A DNA stretch of 64,000 nucleotides from Bacillus swezeyi (GTDB taxonomy: Bacteria; Bacillota; Bacilli; Bacillales; Bacillaceae), in NCBI RefSeq assembly GCF_001969815.1, contig NZ_MRBK01000007.1, positions 26,507-90,506 on the forward strand. Direction: 5' to 3'. A program made the position numbers and the translations under genes. The notes under the pieces are model-generated. The model had not been told where the DNA came from and did not search any database. It was given only the letters and a program-made list of their open reading frames with translations. Each line of letters opens with the position of its first letter. Position 1 is the stretch's first letter. Positions 30,701-55,333 of this stretch are shown in pieces.

Positions 30701-33700
30701 ATGCGTTCCGAAGGAGAATAAGGGTCTATTGGCAAATACGCCCCGCCTGCTTTTAAAATCGCCAAGATCCCTACAATCATCTCAAGAGAACGTTCAACCA
30801 TAATGCCGACGAGTTGCTCCGCTTGCACTCCTTCGGCTCTCAAGGTTCGCGCAAGCTGATTGGCACGCCGGTTCAGTTCCCCATAGGTTAACTGCGCTCC
30901 CTCGAATACAACGGCTAAACGGTCCGGTGTACGGCGCGCTTGTTCCTCGAACCACTGATGAATCGTTTGTTCACGTGAGTAATGCATGTCGTTAGACTGG
31001 AAACGGTTGAGCAGGTGTTCTTTTTCTTGCAGACTCAAAAGTTCCAATTCTTCTATTTTGATGTCCGGATGCTGCAATACTTGATGCGTGAGCTGTTCAA
31101 AATGCCCGCAAACCCGCTCCACTTCTGATTGTTCATATTCGTTTTGATTAAAACCAAAATGAACGGCCAGTTGTTCGCCAGGGATGACAACCAGATTAAA
31201 ATCGTAATGGGAATGTTCTTCCATATGGAAATTCTTGATGTCTAGTTCAAGAGCGCCATGATCTGCTTGCTCGACTTGTTGTCCTATCGGATAGTTTTCA
31301 AAGATCATAATATGATCAATTAAGTTATGTTTTTGTTCCGTTTGTGCCTGGATTTCGTATAAAGGATAGGTATCGTACGCTTGGGAAGTCAATGCCTTTT
31401 CTTGAACCATTTGCATCGCTTCGGTGAAAGAGCTATCCTCATCGCAACGGATTCGAACCGGAATGGTATTGATGAACAGACCGATCATCTGTTCCACACC
31501 GGGGATTTCCGCCGGTCTTCCGGACACGACACTGCCAAAGACAACATCCCCGGTCCCGCTATATTTCTGTAATAAGATTCCCCACAACGTTTGGATCAAC
31601 GTGTTTAACGTGACTTGATGCTGGTTTGCGATCTGCTGTAATTGTTTTGTCTGTTCTTGATCTAATTGGCAGGTCACATTGGCATATGCATATGCTTTTG
31701 GTTCATGCTGCGGTCTTTTATGAAGAATCCGGGTTTCACCTTTGTAGCTTTCAAGATACTCGCTCCAATACCGTTTGGCCTCTTCATGATCTTGTTGATC
31801 AAGCCATTCGATATAGTTGCTATAAGGAGCTGTATATACGGGTTCTGCTTCCCTGCCTTCTTGCAAGGCGATATAATGTTCAAACACTTCATTCGTCAAA
31901 AGATGCAAGCACCAGCCATCCATGACAATATGATGGAAGCTCCAAATCAAATGATATTTGCGATCTTCCATACGGAAAATCGCTATGCGCATCAACTGAT
32001 CTTGGGCCAAGTCAAATCCTTTCGCTTGATCCTTTCTTCGGTAGGATCGGATTTCGTCCTCATACCGGTTCTTATCCATGTCACGCAAATCTGCAAAATG
32101 AACTTTCGGTCTTTCCGTTTTATAGACAATTTGTAAGGGTACATTGTTCCAACCGCTATAAAAACTGGTCCGCAGCACGGCGTATTTTTCAAATAAGCGT
32201 TCCAAGCATGCTGCAAACCTGTCGATCTTTAACTCTCCCTGCAAATCAAACGATGCTTGTTCAAAATAAGAACTTGAGTCCTCATCCAGCAAGCTGTGAA
32301 ACAGCATTCCCTTCTGCATCGGAGTTAGCGGATACACGTTTTCGATCTCACCTGCTTGCGGCAGTTGAATAAGGAGCTGGTCCAATTCGTTAATGGTCAT
32401 GCCTTTTAACAAAATATCGCTTGGTGTCAGTTCCGATTGTTCTTTATGAACGCAATGCTCAATGATTGTCCGAAGATCGCTTTGAATAAATGCCGATAAT
32501 CGATTGATCGTTTCTCTTGCGTACTGTTTATTGCTATAGCTAATCGTCAGCACCAATCGACCCTTGGCAATCATCCCGTTCATATTCAATACATACGGGC
32601 TGACTTGATTTTCGCTCGAGTCTGAACCGCAGGAGTAAGAAGATAATTGAATCGCATGATGCTGCAAATCTTGATCAAACTGCCCCAGGTAGTTAAAACT
32701 AATTTCTGGACACATTTTCGCTGGCGGTAACGGTGTTGCACCGCTTAAATACCTTGCTACTCCATACCCGATCCCTTTATCCGGAATTTGGCGCAACCCT
32801 TCTTTAGTCGTCTTGATGTAATGAGATATGTTTTTGCCCGGCTGCATGTGAAGCACGACTGGAAACAGACTTGTAAACCAGCCTACTGTGCGAGAGATAT
32901 CTATATCAGGGACTACTTGTTCTCTTCCGTGTCCCTCTAAATGAAACGCAATCTGTTCAAGTCCTGACCAATGTGATATAGAAAGTCCCAAGGAGGTTAA
33001 CAGCAGATCGTTTATTTCAGTGTTATAAGCGCGATTGGCTTGTTTTAATAACTGCTCCGTCTCTTCTTTGGTCCATTCCACGGTTACTGTTTCACTGTCT
33101 TTTGAGAACGTCTGTGTTTCATGAAAATCTTTAGGCAACGGTTTCACGTCAGTTTGTTCAATCTCTGTCCAATATTCCTGTTCTTCCTTTATGGTCGCAC
33201 TCTGCGCGTACTCCGACAGCCTCTCGGCCCATAGCCGGAAAGAGTCTGTTTTTTGCGGCAATTGGATCACTTGCCCATTCTCGGCTTTCTTGTAGCCGCT
33301 CACGATATCTTCCAGTAAAATGCGCCATGAAACCCCGTCTACAATCAAATGATGGATGGCAATGAGCAAATGATCGCCGTCAGCACATTGAAATAAGCCG
33401 GCTTTCAGTAATGGCCCGTCACTTAAACTCATGCTGCCTTGTATCTGGTTAGCTTTGGCTTCAATCGCCGGACCCGGGTCGGCTTCCGTTTTCAGATTCA
33501 TGACTTCAAGATGGTACAGTTCGCTTTGGACGATCTCTGCATTCCAAGCTTCGTATCCATTTTCCGTCGCCCGGAACGTCATGCGGAGCGCATCGTGATG
33601 CTCCCCAAGCTTTTGCAGTGTTTTGCGAAGTGATGATTCTTGAAAGCCTTGCGGCGCATGCAGCATGACCGCTTGGTTATAATAATGCGGATCTATCGTT

Positions 33701-36700
33701 GTTTGCTCAAAGAACCAATGCTGAATGGGAGTCAGGCTTACCTTCCCTTTGACTTCTCCTTGATCCGGTATATGGAGGTTCTGCTCGATATGCGGACTCA
33801 ATTCGGCAATCGTCGGATATTGAAACAAATGTTTGATTTCCATTTTGTATCCCAGTTGATTTAATCTGGAAGACACTTGAATCGATTTAATAGAATCTCC
33901 GCCAAGATCAAAGAAATGATCCAGGATGCCAATCTTTTCAACACCTAACACCGCTTCCCAAGTGGAAACCAATCGTTCTTCCACTCTTGTTCGAGGAGGC
34001 TTGTACACTGCTCTGTCCTGCAGCCGTAAATCCGGGACCGGCAGCCCTTTCCGGTTGATTTTCCCATTGGAAGTCAAGGGCATTTTCTCCAGTTCGATGA
34101 AATAGGTCGGAACCATATAGCCAGGCAGGGCATGAGACAATTGTTCCCTGATCCTGAATACCGTTAATGGTTGGCCGCTCACGTAATACGCACACAATTG
34201 TTTAAATCCATGTACATCTTCTCTAGCTATGACGACGGCTTCTTTGATCGCTTCTACTCGATGCATTGCCGTCTCGATTTCACCTAATTCGATGCGATAG
34301 CCTCTGATTTTGACTTGTTCATCGATTCGGCCCGAGTATTCGATGTTCCCATCCGGCAGCCACTTCGCCAAATCCCCGGTCTTATACATCCTGGATCCGG
34401 CTACAAACGGGTTTTCAACGAATTTCTCCGCTGTTAATTCCGGTCGGTTCAAATATCCTCTGGCTACACCGGCTCCACTTATATACATTTCTCCGGGGAC
34501 ACCGATCGGCACCGGTTTCATCCCCTCATCAAGCACATAAATGCTCGTGTTTGCCGCCGCCGTACCGATCGGCACCGATTCTCGTCTGTCATTGTCGGGA
34601 TCGTAACGATAAATCATGCATCCGACAACGGTTTCCGTCGGCCCGTATTCGTTGTAGATTTCAATTTGGCCTTCGAATTGCTCATGAATACTTTGGGCTA
34701 ACTGGGTGCTTAGATTTTCTCCCCCCACGATCATTCTTCGAATAGCTGTTTTATTGGCGATGTTCATGGCTTTCAATACATGCAAATGAGCCGGGGTCAA
34801 TTTAATGATATCTATCCTTGGATCCTGCACAATCGATGAAAGCAAAGCGGTTTTGTCGTCTCCGTCATAGACGATGATCGTATTGCCTGTGACCAATGGT
34901 GTGAAAATGGAAGTCACTGTTAAATCAAAAGAGATCGACGAGTATAACGGAAAGTTGGTTTTCTCGCCCTTCACATAGACCTCTTTCGCCCACCAAATAT
35001 AGTTGGTCAAACCCCGGTGCTCGATTAATACGCCTTTGGGCTTGCCCGTAGAACCTGACGTGTAGATTACATACGCCAAATGGTTTGCATTACTGAGCGG
35101 TTCAAGGTTAGAGGCATCTTCTTGATAAGAGCTTTCCTCATCCAAAAAAACCGCGACGCCTTCATAAGTGAGCTGCTGCCGGACATCATGCTGTATTAAG
35201 ACAATCCCGGCTTTGGAATCTTCCAGCATGTACTGGATGCGATCTTGCGGATATTCCGGATCTATGGGGACGTAGGCGCCTCCGGCTTTTAGAATGGCAA
35301 GTATCCCAACCACCAATTCGACACTGTTCCTGCTGATGATGGCCACGGGTTGGTCCGCTTGCACGCCCTCCGCTCTTAACGTTCGCGCCAGCTGGTTTGC
35401 CCGCTCGTTGAGCTGCCGGTATGTGAGCTGTTCGTCCTTATCTATAACGGCTGCTTGATCGGGCGTTTGCTGCGACTGCGCTTCAAACTGTTGATAAACC
35501 GTTGTCTGTGGGTATGGCGCAGCTGTATCATTAAGCGTCTGAAGAAGCTCCCATTTTTCGCCTTCCGTCAACAATTCCAATTCTTCCACCTGGATATCCG
35601 CATCTTTAACGACTTGATGCAAGATTTGTAAGAGGTGTCCGCGAATCCGCTCCACGCTTGCCTGATCATACACCTTAGCGTTATATTCAAAATGGATATT
35701 GATGACTTCACCCGGTATAACGGTTAAATTAAAATCATAGTTGGTTTGTTCTTCCATTTGTACGTTGGAGATTGCGATAGACGATTCGTTATGTTGACCT
35801 ATGCTTTCCATATACTGATCGACAGGGTAATTTTCAAATATCATTAAATGCGTAATTAAATTTTGCCTTTGGGTCGTATGGGATTGAATATCGTACAACG
35901 GATACGTCTCATACATTTGCGAGGCTACGGCTCTTTCCTGTGTCTGTTTCATTTGCTCAGCAAAAGTCGTCCCATCTTCACATTGAATTCGCACAGGAAT
36001 CGTGTTGATGAATAAGCCGATCATGGTTTCCACGTTGGGAATCTCGGCCGGTCTTCCGGACACGACACTTCCAAAAACAACGTCCCGGCTGCGATTGTAT
36101 GTCTGCAGCAAAATTCCCCATGCCGTTTGCAACAGCGTGTTCAGTGTGACATGGTGCTTGCTGGCCGTCTGCTTCATTTTCAATGTGAGATCGGCGTCTA
36201 TGGCACATGTCACTTTCTCCGGAAGGTAATGTTCAGCTTCCGCTTGGTGATTGTCCTTGGGGAGGACGGTTTGCTCTTCATAACCTTCCAAATACTGATC
36301 CCAATAACGCTTAGCCTCTTCCGCATCTTGCCGATCAAGCCATTCAATATATTGGCTATACGGAGTAATCGTCGCTCGTTCGGGCTGCTTGTGCTGAAGC
36401 AAAGCAAAGTAATGTTCGAATATTTCTTTCGTAATAAGCGGCAAGCACCAACCGTCCATCAAAATATGGTGAAAACTCCAGATAAAACGATATGTCTTTT
36501 CATCCGTACGAAAGACAAATAACCGCATTAACACGTCTTTTGCTAAGTCGAATCCCCGTACCTTATCTTCCCTGGCATATGCACAAATCCGCTCTTCTTG
36601 CAGCGTTTTATTCATCTCACGCAAATCGATGAACTCAAAACCGATCTTTTTGGTTTTAAATATGATTTGCAGCGGCTGGTCTTTTCCTTTGTAAAAATTC

Positions 36701-39700
36701 GTGCGGAATATATCATATCGTTGCGATAAACCATCCAAGCTTTTTGAAAATGAATCGATATCCAAATCTCCATGCAAATCAAACGTCGTTTGCTGAAAAT
36801 AAGCTCCTGAACTTGGATCAAACAAGCTGTGAAACAGCATGCCTTTCTGCATCGGTGTTAACGGATATATATTTTCCACTTCGCCGAATTCACGCGTTTG
36901 CTCGAGAAGCTGTTCCAATTCTTCTATCTTGATGTCCTTTAAAAAAATGTCGCTTGGCGTCAATGACGTCTGCTGCTGACTTACGCAATGCACAATGATT
37001 TCATTTAGACTTTCTTTCAAACTTCGGGCAAATTGCTCCATGGTCGATCTTTCGTATTGTTTATTGCTGTAGCTGAGTGTCAGCGATAATTTCCCCTCTG
37101 CAATCATGCCGTTCAAATCAAGTACGGCTGTTCTCGCTTGGTTTTCATTCATCGATAACCCTGTGGAATAAGGTGATGCCTGTAAAGCATGCTGCTGCAG
37201 ATCTTGGTCAAACTGGCCCAAGTAATTAAACCGAATTTCGGGATGGAGCTGCAGGCGGTCAGCTTCTGCACGGCCGGATAAATATTGGATAACACTATAA
37301 TTCATTCCTTTATTGGGGATCTGGCGCAGCCCTTCTTTCACGGTCTTGATGCGCTGTGACAGCTCTTTTCCTGCTTCCATCTTCAGGATAATGGGATACT
37401 GGCTTGTAAACCATCCTACCGTGCGAGTGATATCCACATCCGGAATAACCGGTTCCCTTCCATGACCCTCCAAGTTCACGGAAACTTCTTCCATGCCTGT
37501 CCACTTGTGAACAGCCAGTCCTAACGAAGTCAGCAGCAGGTCATTGATTTCCGTGTTGTAGGCGCGGTTTGCTTGTTTTAATAATTGCTGCGTTTCTTCT
37601 TCTGTCCATTGGATCGTGATGACATCGCTGTCTTTTAATAATGATCCTTCGCAAATGTGATCCTTAGGCAATGGTTCCAGCTCCAGCCTTGAAAGCTCGG
37701 TCCAATAAGCAAGCTCCTGCTCAATATCGGTTTCCTGCGCATACTTGGCCAACTGCTCCGCCCAGAATGGAAACGAGTCTGTTTTTTGCGGAAGCCGGAC
37801 CGTTTGTCCGCGCTCCGCTTGCTCATAGCCGCTGGCGATATCCTCAAGTAAGATTCGCCAGGATACCCCGTCGATAACCAAGTGATGAATCGCAATAAGC
37901 AAATGATCTCCGTCCGGACATTGGAACAAACCAAGCTTCATCAAAGGCCCTTGGCTTAATTCCATGCTGCTTTGAATCTGACTCGCTTTATTGGCAACAG
38001 ATTGGGCTGGATCGGCATCCCCTTTACAATTCATCACTTCCAGATGGTACAATTCACTTTCGTCTGTTCCCGCAATTCGAGCATCATAACCGTTCGGCGT
38101 TTCTTCAAAAACCATCCGCAACGCATCGTGATGCACAGCGACGCGTTCCATCGCCTGGCGAAGCGGAGCCTCTTTAAATCCTTGCGCCGAATATAACATC
38201 ACGGCCTGATTATAATGGTGTGCATGCGGCATCTTTTGTTCGAAAAACCAATGTTGAATCGGGGTCAGACTTGTCCTTCCCTGCACTTCCCCTTGATCGG
38301 CCATTCTGCTCACCGGTTCTACAAATGGACTTAGCTCAGCAATCGTGGGATATTTAAACAAATACTTCATGTCAATCTTGTATCCGGCTTGATACAACCT
38401 GGAAGAAACCTGAATTGATTTGATCGAATCTCCGCCAAAATCAAAGAAATGATCCAGAATTCCGATATGCTCAGCGCCTAATACCTCTTGCCAAATCGAC
38501 GCCAGCAGTTCTTCTATAGCGTTTCGCGGAGCTATGTATTCGTTTTCCGTCCGCGTTGTTTCTTCGGTAACAGGCAAAGCCTTCAGATCAATTTTTCCAT
38601 TGGGAGTAAGCGGTATGCGTTCCAAATGGTAAAAGTAAGAGGGAATCATATAATCCGGCAGTTCACGGGCCAATATGGCTCTGAACTGCCCGGCGGTCAA
38701 AGAAGGCTCTCCGACATAATAGGCATACAATTGCTTGGCTCCGTTTTCGCCCTCTCGCGCAACGACTGCCGCCTCGTGCACCGCTTCCAGGTTGGACAGG
38801 GCCGCCTCCACCTCGCCAAGCTCGATACGGTATCCGCGAATTTTCACTTGATGGTCGATTCTTCCTAAATATTCGATCCTTCCATCAGGCAGCCATCTAG
38901 CGAGATCTCCCGTTTTATACATCTTTTGGCCGGGGAGAAGCAAATGTTGGACAAACTTTTCTTCCGTTAATTCAGGTTGATTGCGGTAGCCGCGGGCCAC
39001 TCCCGCTCCTCCGACATACAGCTCTCCCGGTATGCCGATCGGCTGGATTTGCTGGTGCGCTCCTAAAATATAGGCTTGGTGATTGGCCACAGGCTTGCCA
39101 ATCGTAATCTGTTCATCAGCAGAATAAACAGGTTGAAACGTAGATATCACGCTATTTTCCGTCGGACCGTATTCATTGTTGAGGCGAATCTGGGGTTGCA
39201 GGGAAAACAGCCTCTCCACCGTATCGGGTTCGAGTTGTTCTCCGCCTACAACGACATGTTGAACGTGAAGAAAGTCCTCTGCGTTCATCTGTTCGATCAT
39301 AGCTTGTAACAGACGGGGAGCAGTTGTGAATTGGGTAATCTTTTCCTGTTTCACAACGTTTTGAATCACGAAAAGATCTTTGTTGTCTTGATTAGGCAAC
39401 AGATACAGTGTTGCCCCCGAGATCAGCGGACCGAAGACATTTAAAATAAACGCATCGAACGCATAGGGAAACAAAACAAGTACGCGGTCCTCTGCGGAAT
39501 ACTTGAAAAATGCTTTCTTCCACTGAAGCGAGTTCACAATCCCGTTGTGTTCCACCATAACCCCTTTCGGTTTCCCCGTTGTCCCCGAGGTATAGATGAC
39601 ATAGGCCAAATGGTTGTGTTCTGCAACTGGCGGTAACAATGAATGATCGGCATGGTAAGATGTTTCATCATTCAGATCGATCGTCGGGCCGTCAAAGACG

Positions 39701-40821
39701 AGGCTGTTTTTGAACTGCCGCTGAACAACGAGTACGGCAACATTCGCATCATTCAGCAAATATTGAAGCCGTTCTTCCGGATATTCAGGGTCCAGGGGCA
39801 CATAAGCGCCCCCCGCTTTCCAAATCGCAATGATGGACACAATCATTTCCAACGAACGCTCAGCCATAATGGCGACGACTGTATCGGCTTGCACCCCGCA
39901 GTTTCGTAATGTTCTTGCCAAACGATTGGATTTCTCGTTTAATTCGCTGTACGTCAGCTGGTTGTTTTCGAACTTGACGGCTATATGGTCAGGCGTTCTT
40001 TCCGCTTGCTCTTCAAACAATTGAAATGCAGTTCTGCTTCCAGGGTAATTGACGGCGGTGTCATTAAAATCAAACAAAATTTGCTGTTTTTCCGCTTCGG
40101 GTATGATGTCTACCGTATCGATTGCAGCTTGGGGTTGGAACAAGATCACCGACAACAGGTGATCGAGATGGGACACGATTTGGTCCATATAGCGCTCATC
40201 ATAAAGATTGCCGTTGTAAAAAAGCTGCAAATGAATCCCGTTGTTCTCCAAATTAAAGTGAAACAACGTATCGGTTGCGACGTCTTCCTTAAATTGCAAC
40301 GAATGAATTTCATTGAACGAAACGACGGTGTGGATCAACGGAATGCGCTCATCGTCGTATTGCACATTTAAATGCTGGACGATTTTTCGAAACGGCAGGT
40401 TTTGATTTTTCAGTGAATTATTAACCGCTTCTTTTAGTTGTTCGAACACGGTTTTAAACGTACTATGGCAGCTAAGCGTATTTTTCAACGGGACAATGGT
40501 ATTGACAGCCGAAGGGCTGCTTTTTTGCTTGGATTCCGTTGGAATGCCCAGAATCAGGTTCGTCCGATCCGTATATTTATACAACAAGCATTCAATGCCT
40601 GACAATAAAATCAAATAGATGGCCATTTCGGAATGATTAGCCATTGTCATCATTCTTTGAGATACTTCCGGAGATAAGGAACGACAGATGCATTTTTCCT
40701 GATAGCCGGCACGGGTGAATGACGCTTTTTCCGCTGTTTTAAAGTAAGGGAATACGCTTAGACCATCCTCTTCATCAAACAGGTTATCCCAGTACGTTTC
40801 TTGATTTTTAAACACCGACAT
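24721..40821 (-). CDS. mycB: Iturin-family NRPS, second subunit (Tyr2, Asn3, Gln4, Pro5)
   Basis: A 5366-residue, four-module subunit. Order: C-lobe-only docking segment (1-~240); A2 (Phe-Asp-Ala near 454; code D-A-L-T-V-G-E-V-I, Tyr), carrier Ser799, epimerase; condensation (~1305-1740), A3 (D-L-T-K-I-G-E-V-G, Asn), carrier Ser2310, epimerase; condensation (~2815-3250), A4 (D-A-Q-D-L-G-V-V-D, Gln), carrier Ser3833; condensation (~3875-4300), A5 (D-A-Q-F-I-A-H-V-V, close to the Pro code D-V-Q-[LF]-I-A-H-V-V), carrier Ser4872; and a final complete condensation domain that passes the chain to MycC. Carriers before epimerases read GGDSIKS, the others GGHSLR. Two epimerases give D-Tyr2 and D-Asn3. 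The tail ends SAIELDF, like a docking motif. The length is close to MycB/ItuB. GAGGTG precedes the ATG. Confidence 0.96.
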   Translation of the reverse strand: MSVFKNQETYWDNLFDEEDGLSVFPYFKTAEKASFTRAGYQEKCICRSLSPEVSQRMMTMANHSEMAIYLILLSGIECLLYKYTDRTNLILGIPTESKQKSSPSAVNTIVPLKNTLSCHSTFKTVFEQLKEAVNNSLKNQNLPFRKIVQHLNVQYDDERIPLIHTVVSFNEIHSLQFKEDVATDTLFHFNLENNGIHLQLFYNGNLYDERYMDQIVSHLDHLLSVILFQPQAAIDTVDIIPEAEKQQILFDFNDTAVNYPGSRTAFQLFEEQAERTPDHIAVKFENNQLTYSELNEKSNRLARTLRNCGVQADTVVAIMAERSLEMIVSIIAIWKAGGAYVPLDPEYPEERLQYLLNDANVAVLVVQRQFKNSLVFDGPTIDLNDETSYHADHSLLPPVAEHNHLAYVIYTSGTTGKPKGVMVEHNGIVNSLQWKKAFFKYSAEDRVLVLFPYAFDAFILNVFGPLISGATLYLLPNQDNKDLFVIQNVVKQEKITQFTTAPRLLQAMIEQMNAEDFLHVQHVVVGGEQLEPDTVERLFSLQPQIRLNNEYGPTENSVISTFQPVYSADEQITIGKPVANHQAYILGAHQQIQPIGIPGELYVGGAGVARGYRNQPELTEEKFVQHLLLPGQKMYKTGDLARWLPDGRIEYLGRIDHQVKIRGYRIELGEVEAALSNLEAVHEAAVVAREGENGAKQLYAYYVGEPSLTAGQFRAILARELPDYMIPSYFYHLERIPLTPNGKIDLKALPVTEETTRTENEYIAPRNAIEELLASIWQEVLGAEHIGILDHFFDFGGDSIKSIQVSSRLYQAGYKIDMKYLFKYPTIAELSPFVEPVSRMADQGEVQGRTSLTPIQHWFFEQKMPHAHHYNQAVMLYSAQGFKEAPLRQAMERVAVHHDALRMVFEETPNGYDARIAGTDESELYHLEVMNCKGDADPAQSVANKASQIQSSMELSQGPLMKLGLFQCPDGDHLLIAIHHLVIDGVSWRILLEDIASGYEQAERGQTVRLPQKTDSFPFWAEQLAKYAQETDIEQELAYWTELSRLELEPLPKDHICEGSLLKDSDVITIQWTEEETQQLLKQANRAYNTEINDLLLTSLGLAVHKWTGMEEVSVNLEGHGREPVIPDVDITRTVGWFTSQYPIILKMEAGKELSQRIKTVKEGLRQIPNKGMNYSVIQYLSGRAEADRLQLHPEIRFNYLGQFDQDLQQHALQASPYSTGLSMNENQARTAVLDLNGMIAEGKLSLTLSYSNKQYERSTMEQFARSLKESLNEIIVHCVSQQQTSLTPSDIFLKDIKIEELEQLLEQTREFGEVENIYPLTPMQKGMLFHSLFDPSSGAYFQQTTFDLHGDLDIDSFSKSLDGLSQRYDIFRTNFYKGKDQPLQIIFKTKKIGFEFIDLREMNKTLQEERICAYAREDKVRGFDLAKDVLMRLFVFRTDEKTYRFIWSFHHILMDGWCLPLITKEIFEHYFALLQHKQPERATITPYSQYIEWLDRQDAEEAKRYWDQYLEGYEEQTVLPKDNHQAEAEHYLPEKVTCAIDADLTLKMKQTASKHHVTLNTLLQTAWGILLQTYNRSRDVVFGSVVSGRPAEIPNVETMIGLFINTIPVRIQCEDGTTFAEQMKQTQERAVASQMYETYPLYDIQSHTTQRQNLITHLMIFENYPVDQYMESIGQHNESSIAISNVQMEEQTNYDFNLTVIPGEVINIHFEYNAKVYDQASVERIRGHLLQILHQVVKDADIQVEELELLTEGEKWELLQTLNDTAAPYPQTTVYQQFEAQSQQTPDQAAVIDKDEQLTYRQLNERANQLARTLRAEGVQADQPVAIISRNSVELVVGILAILKAGGAYVPIDPEYPQDRIQYMLEDSKAGIVLIQHDVRQQLTYEGVAVFLDEESSYQEDASNLEPLSNANHLAYVIYTSGSTGKPKGVLIEHRGLTNYIWWAKEVYVKGEKTNFPLYSSISFDLTVTSIFTPLVTGNTIIVYDGDDKTALLSSIVQDPRIDIIKLTPAHLHVLKAMNIANKTAIRRMIVGGENLSTQLAQSIHEQFEGQIEIYNEYGPTETVVGCMIYRYDPDNDRRESVPIGTAAANTSIYVLDEGMKPVPIGVPGEMYISGAGVARGYLNRPELTAEKFVENPFVAGSRMYKTGDLAKWLPDGNIEYSGRIDEQVKIRGYRIELGEIETAMHRVEAIKEAVVIAREDVHGFKQLCAYYVSGQPLTVFRIREQLSHALPGYMVPTYFIELEKMPLTSNGKINRKGLPVPDLRLQDRAVYKPPRTRVEERLVSTWEAVLGVEKIGILDHFFDLGGDSIKSIQVSSRLNQLGYKMEIKHLFQYPTIAELSPHIEQNLHIPDQGEVKGKVSLTPIQHWFFEQTTIDPHYYNQAVMLHAPQGFQESSLRKTLQKLGEHHDALRMTFRATENGYEAWNAEIVQSELYHLEVMNLKTEADPGPAIEAKANQIQGSMSLSDGPLLKAGLFQCADGDHLLIAIHHLIVDGVSWRILLEDIVSGYKKAENGQVIQLPQKTDSFRLWAERLSEYAQSATIKEEQEYWTEIEQTDVKPLPKDFHETQTFSKDSETVTVEWTKEETEQLLKQANRAYNTEINDLLLTSLGLSISHWSGLEQIAFHLEGHGREQVVPDIDISRTVGWFTSLFPVVLHMQPGKNISHYIKTTKEGLRQIPDKGIGYGVARYLSGATPLPPAKMCPEISFNYLGQFDQDLQHHAIQLSSYSCGSDSSENQVSPYVLNMNGMIAKGRLVLTISYSNKQYARETINRLSAFIQSDLRTIIEHCVHKEQSELTPSDILLKGMTINELDQLLIQLPQAGEIENVYPLTPMQKGMLFHSLLDEDSSSYFEQASFDLQGELKIDRFAACLERLFEKYAVLRTSFYSGWNNVPLQIVYKTERPKVHFADLRDMDKNRYEDEIRSYRRKDQAKGFDLAQDQLMRIAIFRMEDRKYHLIWSFHHIVMDGWCLHLLTNEVFEHYIALQEGREAEPVYTAPYSNYIEWLDQQDHEEAKRYWSEYLESYKGETRILHKRPQHEPKAYAYANVTCQLDQEQTKQLQQIANQHQVTLNTLIQTLWGILLQKYSGTGDVVFGSVVSGRPAEIPGVEQMIGLFINTIPVRIRCDEDSSFTEAMQMVQEKALTSQAYDTYPLYEIQAQTEQKHNLIDHIMIFENYPIGQQVEQADHGALELDIKNFHMEEHSHYDFNLVVIPGEQLAVHFGFNQNEYEQSEVERVCGHFEQLTHQVLQHPDIKIEELELLSLQEKEHLLNRFQSNDMHYSREQTIHQWFEEQARRTPDRLAVVFEGAQLTYGELNRRANQLARTLRAEGVQAEQLVGIMVERSLEMIVGILAILKAGGAYLPIDPYSPSERIHYIVRDSGINVLLLRGKLPDNIVFSETCIDILEEHAYHETDANLALPCRSNQLAYAVYTSGTTGTPKGTLIEHRQVIHLIEGLRRQVYSAYEAGLHVAMLAPYYFDASVQQMYASLLLGHTLFIVPKEEVSDGAALCAYYRQHRIDITDGTPAHLKLLIAADDRQGVPLRHLLIGGEALSKTTVTKFMHLFTVHGAAPVITNVYGPTETCVDASLFNIDVSADDWTRSQIHAPIGKPLGNNRMYILDSLQRLQPVGVQGELYIAGDGVGRGYLNLPELTNEKFVDDPFVPSSRMYRTGDLARLLPDGNIEFIGRIDHQVKIHGFRIELGEIESVMLNVPEIQEAVVTAFEDAEGEHYLCGYYVADEPFPISELRDGLVRHLPGYMMPAYFVQLDQMPLTPNGKLNRQLLPAPDGKRYVGTEYVSPRTSTEIQLAKIWQDVLGLEQVGIRDNFFDVGGHSLRATTLVAKIQKQLHVQIPLRNVFQFPTIEQLAQAITMMEQTGYASIPAIEKRPYYPVSSAQKRLYILNHLEGGELSYNMLGLMSVEGELDRDKLQQSFAELIQRHESLRTGFKMVDGEPVQYVLDHVEFAVELYQAREDEADLYIRQFVRPFQLDEPPLLRVGLIELQPNRGILLFDMHHIISDGTSMSILIKEFVRIYEGEALPPLRIQYKDYAVWQTGEARLKQVQKQEAYWLDLYGGDIPILHLPTDYIRPSTRDFTGATLHFAIDEQRSAGLKHLASKTESTLYMVLLASYTLLLSKYSGQEDIIVGSPIAGRQHADLDSIIGMFVNTLAMRNYPAKEKTFSQYLAEVKENALKAYEHQDYPFEALVDQLDIARDLSRNPLFDTMFVLQNTEQEQLVMNNLTFSPYPSEHTMAKFDLTLTAVEEDTCIHCTMEYLTTLFKPETIERMMRHFVQLIDAIIEHPEAKLASLDMMTPQEKSDIWELFNDTAVNDKRIPSTIHQRFEQQAEHTPDHVAVMFENQTWTYRQLNERSNQLARVLRNQGVGADQAVAVLTERSENMVIGILAILKAGGAFLPIDPELPDERRAFLVKDSGADVLVTCTGHTVPPSFEGAVVLLDDPLVYQGEASNLNLSYAENHLLYVIYTSGTTGKPKGVQLEHKTMLNLLDFEWEHTQLRFDRVLQFAVMSFDACYQEIFSTILSGGTLYIIDNETKREIRELNDFVKTNRIQTAFLPTAFLKLLASEKQYFEPFAECVDHIIAAGEQLIMTNILRDMLVRHQCTLHNHYGPSETHVVTVCTVDPEIHQELPPIGKPISNTEIFILNEAGTLQPIGIVGELCIAGISLARGYHNRESLTLEKFVPHPYDANQRMYKTGDLARYLPDGNIEYVGRMDDQVKIRGYRIELGEVEAALLNIEYVREAVVLAKNHAEGQSDLYAYFVAEQALPISQLREKLANQIPGYMIPSYMMQLEQMPLTANGKVNRGALPLPETGLQTGIEYVAPRTRLEEQLVHIWKEVLKLEQVGVKDNFFDLGGHSLRGMTLVAKIHKQLNKSISLREVFQAQTIEEMAKVIAGAETCGPDDIPVAEVKDVYPVSSVQKMVYLSTQIEGGELSYNMPGILTLEGRIDMDRLQAAFHRLIQRHESLRTGFDMIRGEPMQVIKPQVEFSIERYKAAAEEVEELFRAFVRRFDLSQAPLLRVGLIELEQDKHVFMYDMHHIITDGASMNIFVEELIQLYDGKELAPLRIQYKDFAAWQQQAGQRERIKRQEDYWLDVFHEELPPFELPKDFARPPVRSFDGKRYNFVLDEPVIQSIKQMEELTGSTTYMILFAAYTILLAKYSGLEDIVVGTPIAGRMHEDLQHIIGMFVNTLAIRTAPVGEKTFMDYVTETKETMLKAYENQEYPFEELVEKLGVKRDLSRNPLFDTMFVLQNTEQTDIEVDSLAVRPYEQTHTVAKFDLQLTFVINQHEIQGSFDYCTKLFKKKTIAMLAKDYVMILSAMIQNPSIPLKDIQLSEKVNKSKHFTSAIELDF

Positions 40822-40878
40822 TGGAGCACCTCATTTTGTATAGTTTAAAGAAAATAATGTATGCTTTCCCCTTGCTTC

Positions 40879-52815
<11,937 letters not shown>

Positions 52816-52837
52816 TCAGATCCCCTCCAGGGCAGCT

Positions 52838-54040
52838 TTATTTTAAGATCCGCAATTGTTCCCAAGTCGGAAGCTGTTTAGCCTCGAAAATTAATTGACA
52901 TAAATGGAGCGAATGCTCGAGTTCTTCTTCTGAAAGTTCATTTTCATTTCTTTCCATTTTTTCTTTGAGCGGTTGTAATTGCGCAAATAATGGTGTCGCC
53001 AGATTGGAATAAGCTGATGCATTTTTGTTATAATTTCGCGCAATGATGGATTGAATCATCATTTTATGCAGTTGTTTCTTGCGTAAATGGACAACATTTT
53101 TATTTCTTTCCACCGAATTGGACAGTAAATGAAGGTCAGTTGTTTGACCTAAAGAGTAAGCTGCGATATGACTCGTTGTTTTTTTCAATAGACTGACCAA
53201 GACGTTCTTGGGACCCATTTCGATGACTTCCGTGACTCCGTGCAAAAGCAAGTAATGCATCGATTCTGCCCATCTTACCGGCATCGTCATGTGCTGACGC
53301 AAATGTTCCCTGACCAAATGTCCATTATGGTACGGAACCGCTGTGACATTCGAAATGATCGGCCATGCAGCATCCTGGAAGGTATACTGATTTAATGCAG
53401 CCTGGAATTGTTCGGCCGCTGATCGCATCATCGAACTATGAAAAGGAGCGCTGACGTTCAAATAAGTGTGCTTAGCCCCCAGTTCCTCCGCTTTCTTAAT
53501 GACAAATTCCACAGCTTGCCGATGTCCGGAGATGACATGCTGTTGATCCGAATTCATGCAAGCCACGCCTACCGGGCGGTCTGCCGTCGAAATTCCCGCA
53601 CACAGCTCTTGCAATGGTTGGATATGGATCTGAGTGATGGCGGCCATCGTTCCCAGCTGCTGGGGATCTGCATCTTGCATGAGAACCCCTCGTTGCCTGA
53701 CAAGCTTAACGGCATCCTGAAAAGAAAGGGCGCCTGCACAAACAAGCGCTGAATATTCTCCCAAGCTATGACCTGCCAGAAAGTGCGGTTTAACCCCTAT
53801 TTCCTGCATATACACTTGATAGGCAATGACACTAACCGTTAAAATGGCAGGCTGTGCATTCATTGTCCTTGTCAATTCGTTCATATCTGCGTCAAAGCAC
53901 AGTTTTTTGACATCCATGGAGATGGCATCGCTTGCCTCTTCAAATAATCTTTTCGCAAGCGCAAAATCATTCCAAAAACTTTTACCCATCCCTATAAATT
54001 GGGAACCTTGTCCAGGAAATAAAAAGGCAAGACTGTTCAT
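52838..54040 (-). CDS. fenF: Trans-acting malonyl-CoA:ACP transacylase
   Basis: A 400-residue enzyme with the FabD-type fold: LFPGQGSQFIGMG at the start, nucleophile Ser92 in GHSLGEYS and the partner His201 in APFHSS. It transfers malonate from malonyl-CoA to the second ACP of MycA, supplying the extender unit the MycA ketosynthase needs. About 100 C-terminal residues extend beyond the FabD core, as in FenF/ItuD of other iturin clusters. It is the first gene of the operon, 25 bases before mycA. GGAGGG lies 5 bases before the ATG. A sigma-A-like promoter is visible 50-80 bases upstream. Confidence 0.95.
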   Translation of the reverse strand: MNSLAFLFPGQGSQFIGMGKSFWNDFALAKRLFEEASDAISMDVKKLCFDADMNELTRTMNAQPAILTVSVIAYQVYMQEIGVKPHFLAGHSLGEYSALVCAGALSFQDAVKLVRQRGVLMQDADPQQLGTMAAITQIHIQPLQELCAGISTADRPVGVACMNSDQQHVISGHRQAVEFVIKKAEELGAKHTYLNVSAPFHSSMMRSAAEQFQAALNQYTFQDAAWPIISNVTAVPYHNGHLVREHLRQHMTMPVRWAESMHYLLLHGVTEVIEMGPKNVLVSLLKKTTSHIAAYSLGQTTDLHLLSNSVERNKNVVHLRKKQLHKMMIQSIIARNYNKNASAYSNLATPLFAQLQPLKEKMERNENELSEEELEHSLHLCQLIFEAKQLPTWEQLRILK

Positions 54041-54094
54041 TAGCTCCCTCCAATCTAATCGACAAATTATCCATAATAATACATAATGTGACTT

Positions 54095-54123
54095 TATCTA
54101 GCACTATAGCATAATCATAACAA
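54095..54123 (-). promoter_or_regulatory. Candidate promoter of the fenF-mycABC operon
   Basis: On the minus strand TTGTTA (54118-54123), a 17-base spacer and TAGATA (54095-54100) predict a start near 54088, about 48 bases before fenF. The neighbouring CTATAGT offers an alternative -10. Confidence 0.5.
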
Positions 54124-54829
54124 TCTGTATAGGATATTTATGGAAGGGTCATGTTTTATTCATAAATCAACATGGCACCAAAACTGAAAAAACGGTATGC
54201 CTGATGGATTTTGTTAAGAGTTTGTAAAATAAAATCGTATGATGAGGTTGACCAGCAAAATCAGGTTAACCTCTTGTGTGTTCATGTCCGAGGAAAATAA
54301 AGGGTTAGACCTCCATACCGCTGTTTATTGGGCTATCGATTGCGTTTTTTGGTGCCGATGGTTTTGGACCATTTAACGACTGATATCAGTCGTGTTTAAT
54401 TGTTCCAGTTTAAGTGAAAAGTTCTTTCCATGATTTTTTCATTTTAGGATTCGTTTCAACAAGTATCCCAAAATCATATTCTAAAACACTATATAAACAA
54501 TCCTTTTACCCTTGGACTGTAGGCTTCTCAATAGTTATTTGCGTCTGTTAAACGAAACCTAACTAGAACAGGCTTTTCGATTTCTTCATCAGTTAGTAGT
54601 TCATAAAAGGTCATCTCCAGAGATTTTTGCTGGCATACAGTAAGTACAACGATCCTTCATTTGTTTTCTTGTCTTGTCTCTTCTTCCCTTCAGTATCTAT
54701 CAATCGTTTTAAATTGATATCCTGCTGTGAGATAAACATGCAAAACTTGTTTGAAAATTATAATATCTGTTCATACTGAATATGAAATGCTGCAAAAACA
54801 TCTTGAAATTTGAAAAGGAGGATTACTTT
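54124..54829. promoter_or_regulatory. Long non-coding region upstream of fenF
   Basis: About 700 bases between fenF and the divergent hemerythrin-like gene. It contains a near-perfect inverted repeat, GAGGTTGACC (54244-54253) with GGTTAACCTC (54264-54273), and a perfect 18-base palindrome at 54376-54393. On the minus strand near 54630-54550 a short frame, MTFYELLTDEEIEKPVLVRF and a few more residues, then stop, looks like the end of a lost gene. I found no intact gene. Confidence 0.5.
54376..54393. promoter_or_regulatory. Perfect 18-base palindrome
   Basis: ACGACTGATATCAGTCGT is its own reverse complement. It lies about 335 bases upstream of fenF and 437 bases upstream of the hemerythrin-like start. 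It could be an operator for a dimeric regulator; the protein is unknown. Confidence 0.6.
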
Positions 54830-55249
54830 ATGTCAGGCCCATCTTTAAATAAATTAGATGCTCATAGATCCATCCATGATGGTGCCGTAACTGAAGGAAG
54901 AGATTTAATGGAAGTATTAGAACGGGTATACGGTGAAAAACATAAAAAACACGCCATTATTGCAGCTCGTGCTCTCCTGGATCATTGGGAAACTCGTACA
55001 ATTTCACATGCGGACTCAGAAGAAGAGGGTTTATACAAAAGAAAGCTCGAAGAAAATCCGGATATCTCACATACACTGAGTATGCTTAAACGCGACCATG
55101 ACTTGCTTCGAATTCTTGTAAAAGAGATTAAAGAACGGCTAGATGAACAAGGAGTAAATGATGATGTGATCGATCGGTTTAAAGCGATATATGTTCTGGT
55201 TCAAATACATAATCGGGATGAAGAATCCTACTTGCTAGATCATCATTAA
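54830..55249 (+). CDS. Hemerythrin-like HHE domain protein
   Basis: A 139-residue all-helical protein with the metal-ligand pattern of hemerythrin-type di-iron domains: His16, His52, His60-xxx-Glu64 (HADSEEE), His90 (RDHDLL) and His127-xxx-Glu131 (HNRDEESY). Such proteins bind O2 or NO or handle iron. The site between iturin genes and nitrate reductase genes makes an NO or oxygen link plausible (inference). I chose the ATG at 54830 because AAAGGAGG lies just upstream; the in-frame ATG at 54782 has no site. It is monocistronic with its own terminator and converges on narI. Confidence 0.8.
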   Translation: MSGPSLNKLDAHRSIHDGAVTEGRDLMEVLERVYGEKHKKHAIIAARALLDHWETRTISHADSEEEGLYKRKLEENPDISHTLSMLKRDHDLLRILVKEIKERLDEQGVNDDVIDRFKAIYVLVQIHNRDEESYLLDHH

Positions 55250-55294
55250 CCATTTTGGGGACCGTTATATCAGATGGGGACTACATTCAATTCA

Positions 55295-55326
55295 GCCACT
55301 CTGGATTCACGCCGAAGTGGCTTTTT
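55295..55326 (+). terminator. Terminator after the hemerythrin-like gene
   Basis: GCCACT (55295-55300) pairs with AGTGGC (55316-55321), followed by TTTTT. It sits just before the narI stop on the other strand. Confidence 0.7.
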
Positions 55327-55333
55327 GAGATGA

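Noticed and set aside
54782..54829. Upstream ATG of the hemerythrin-like gene
   Set aside because: No ribosome site; AAAGGAGG lies right before the ATG at 54830, and the first 16 residues do not fit the domain.
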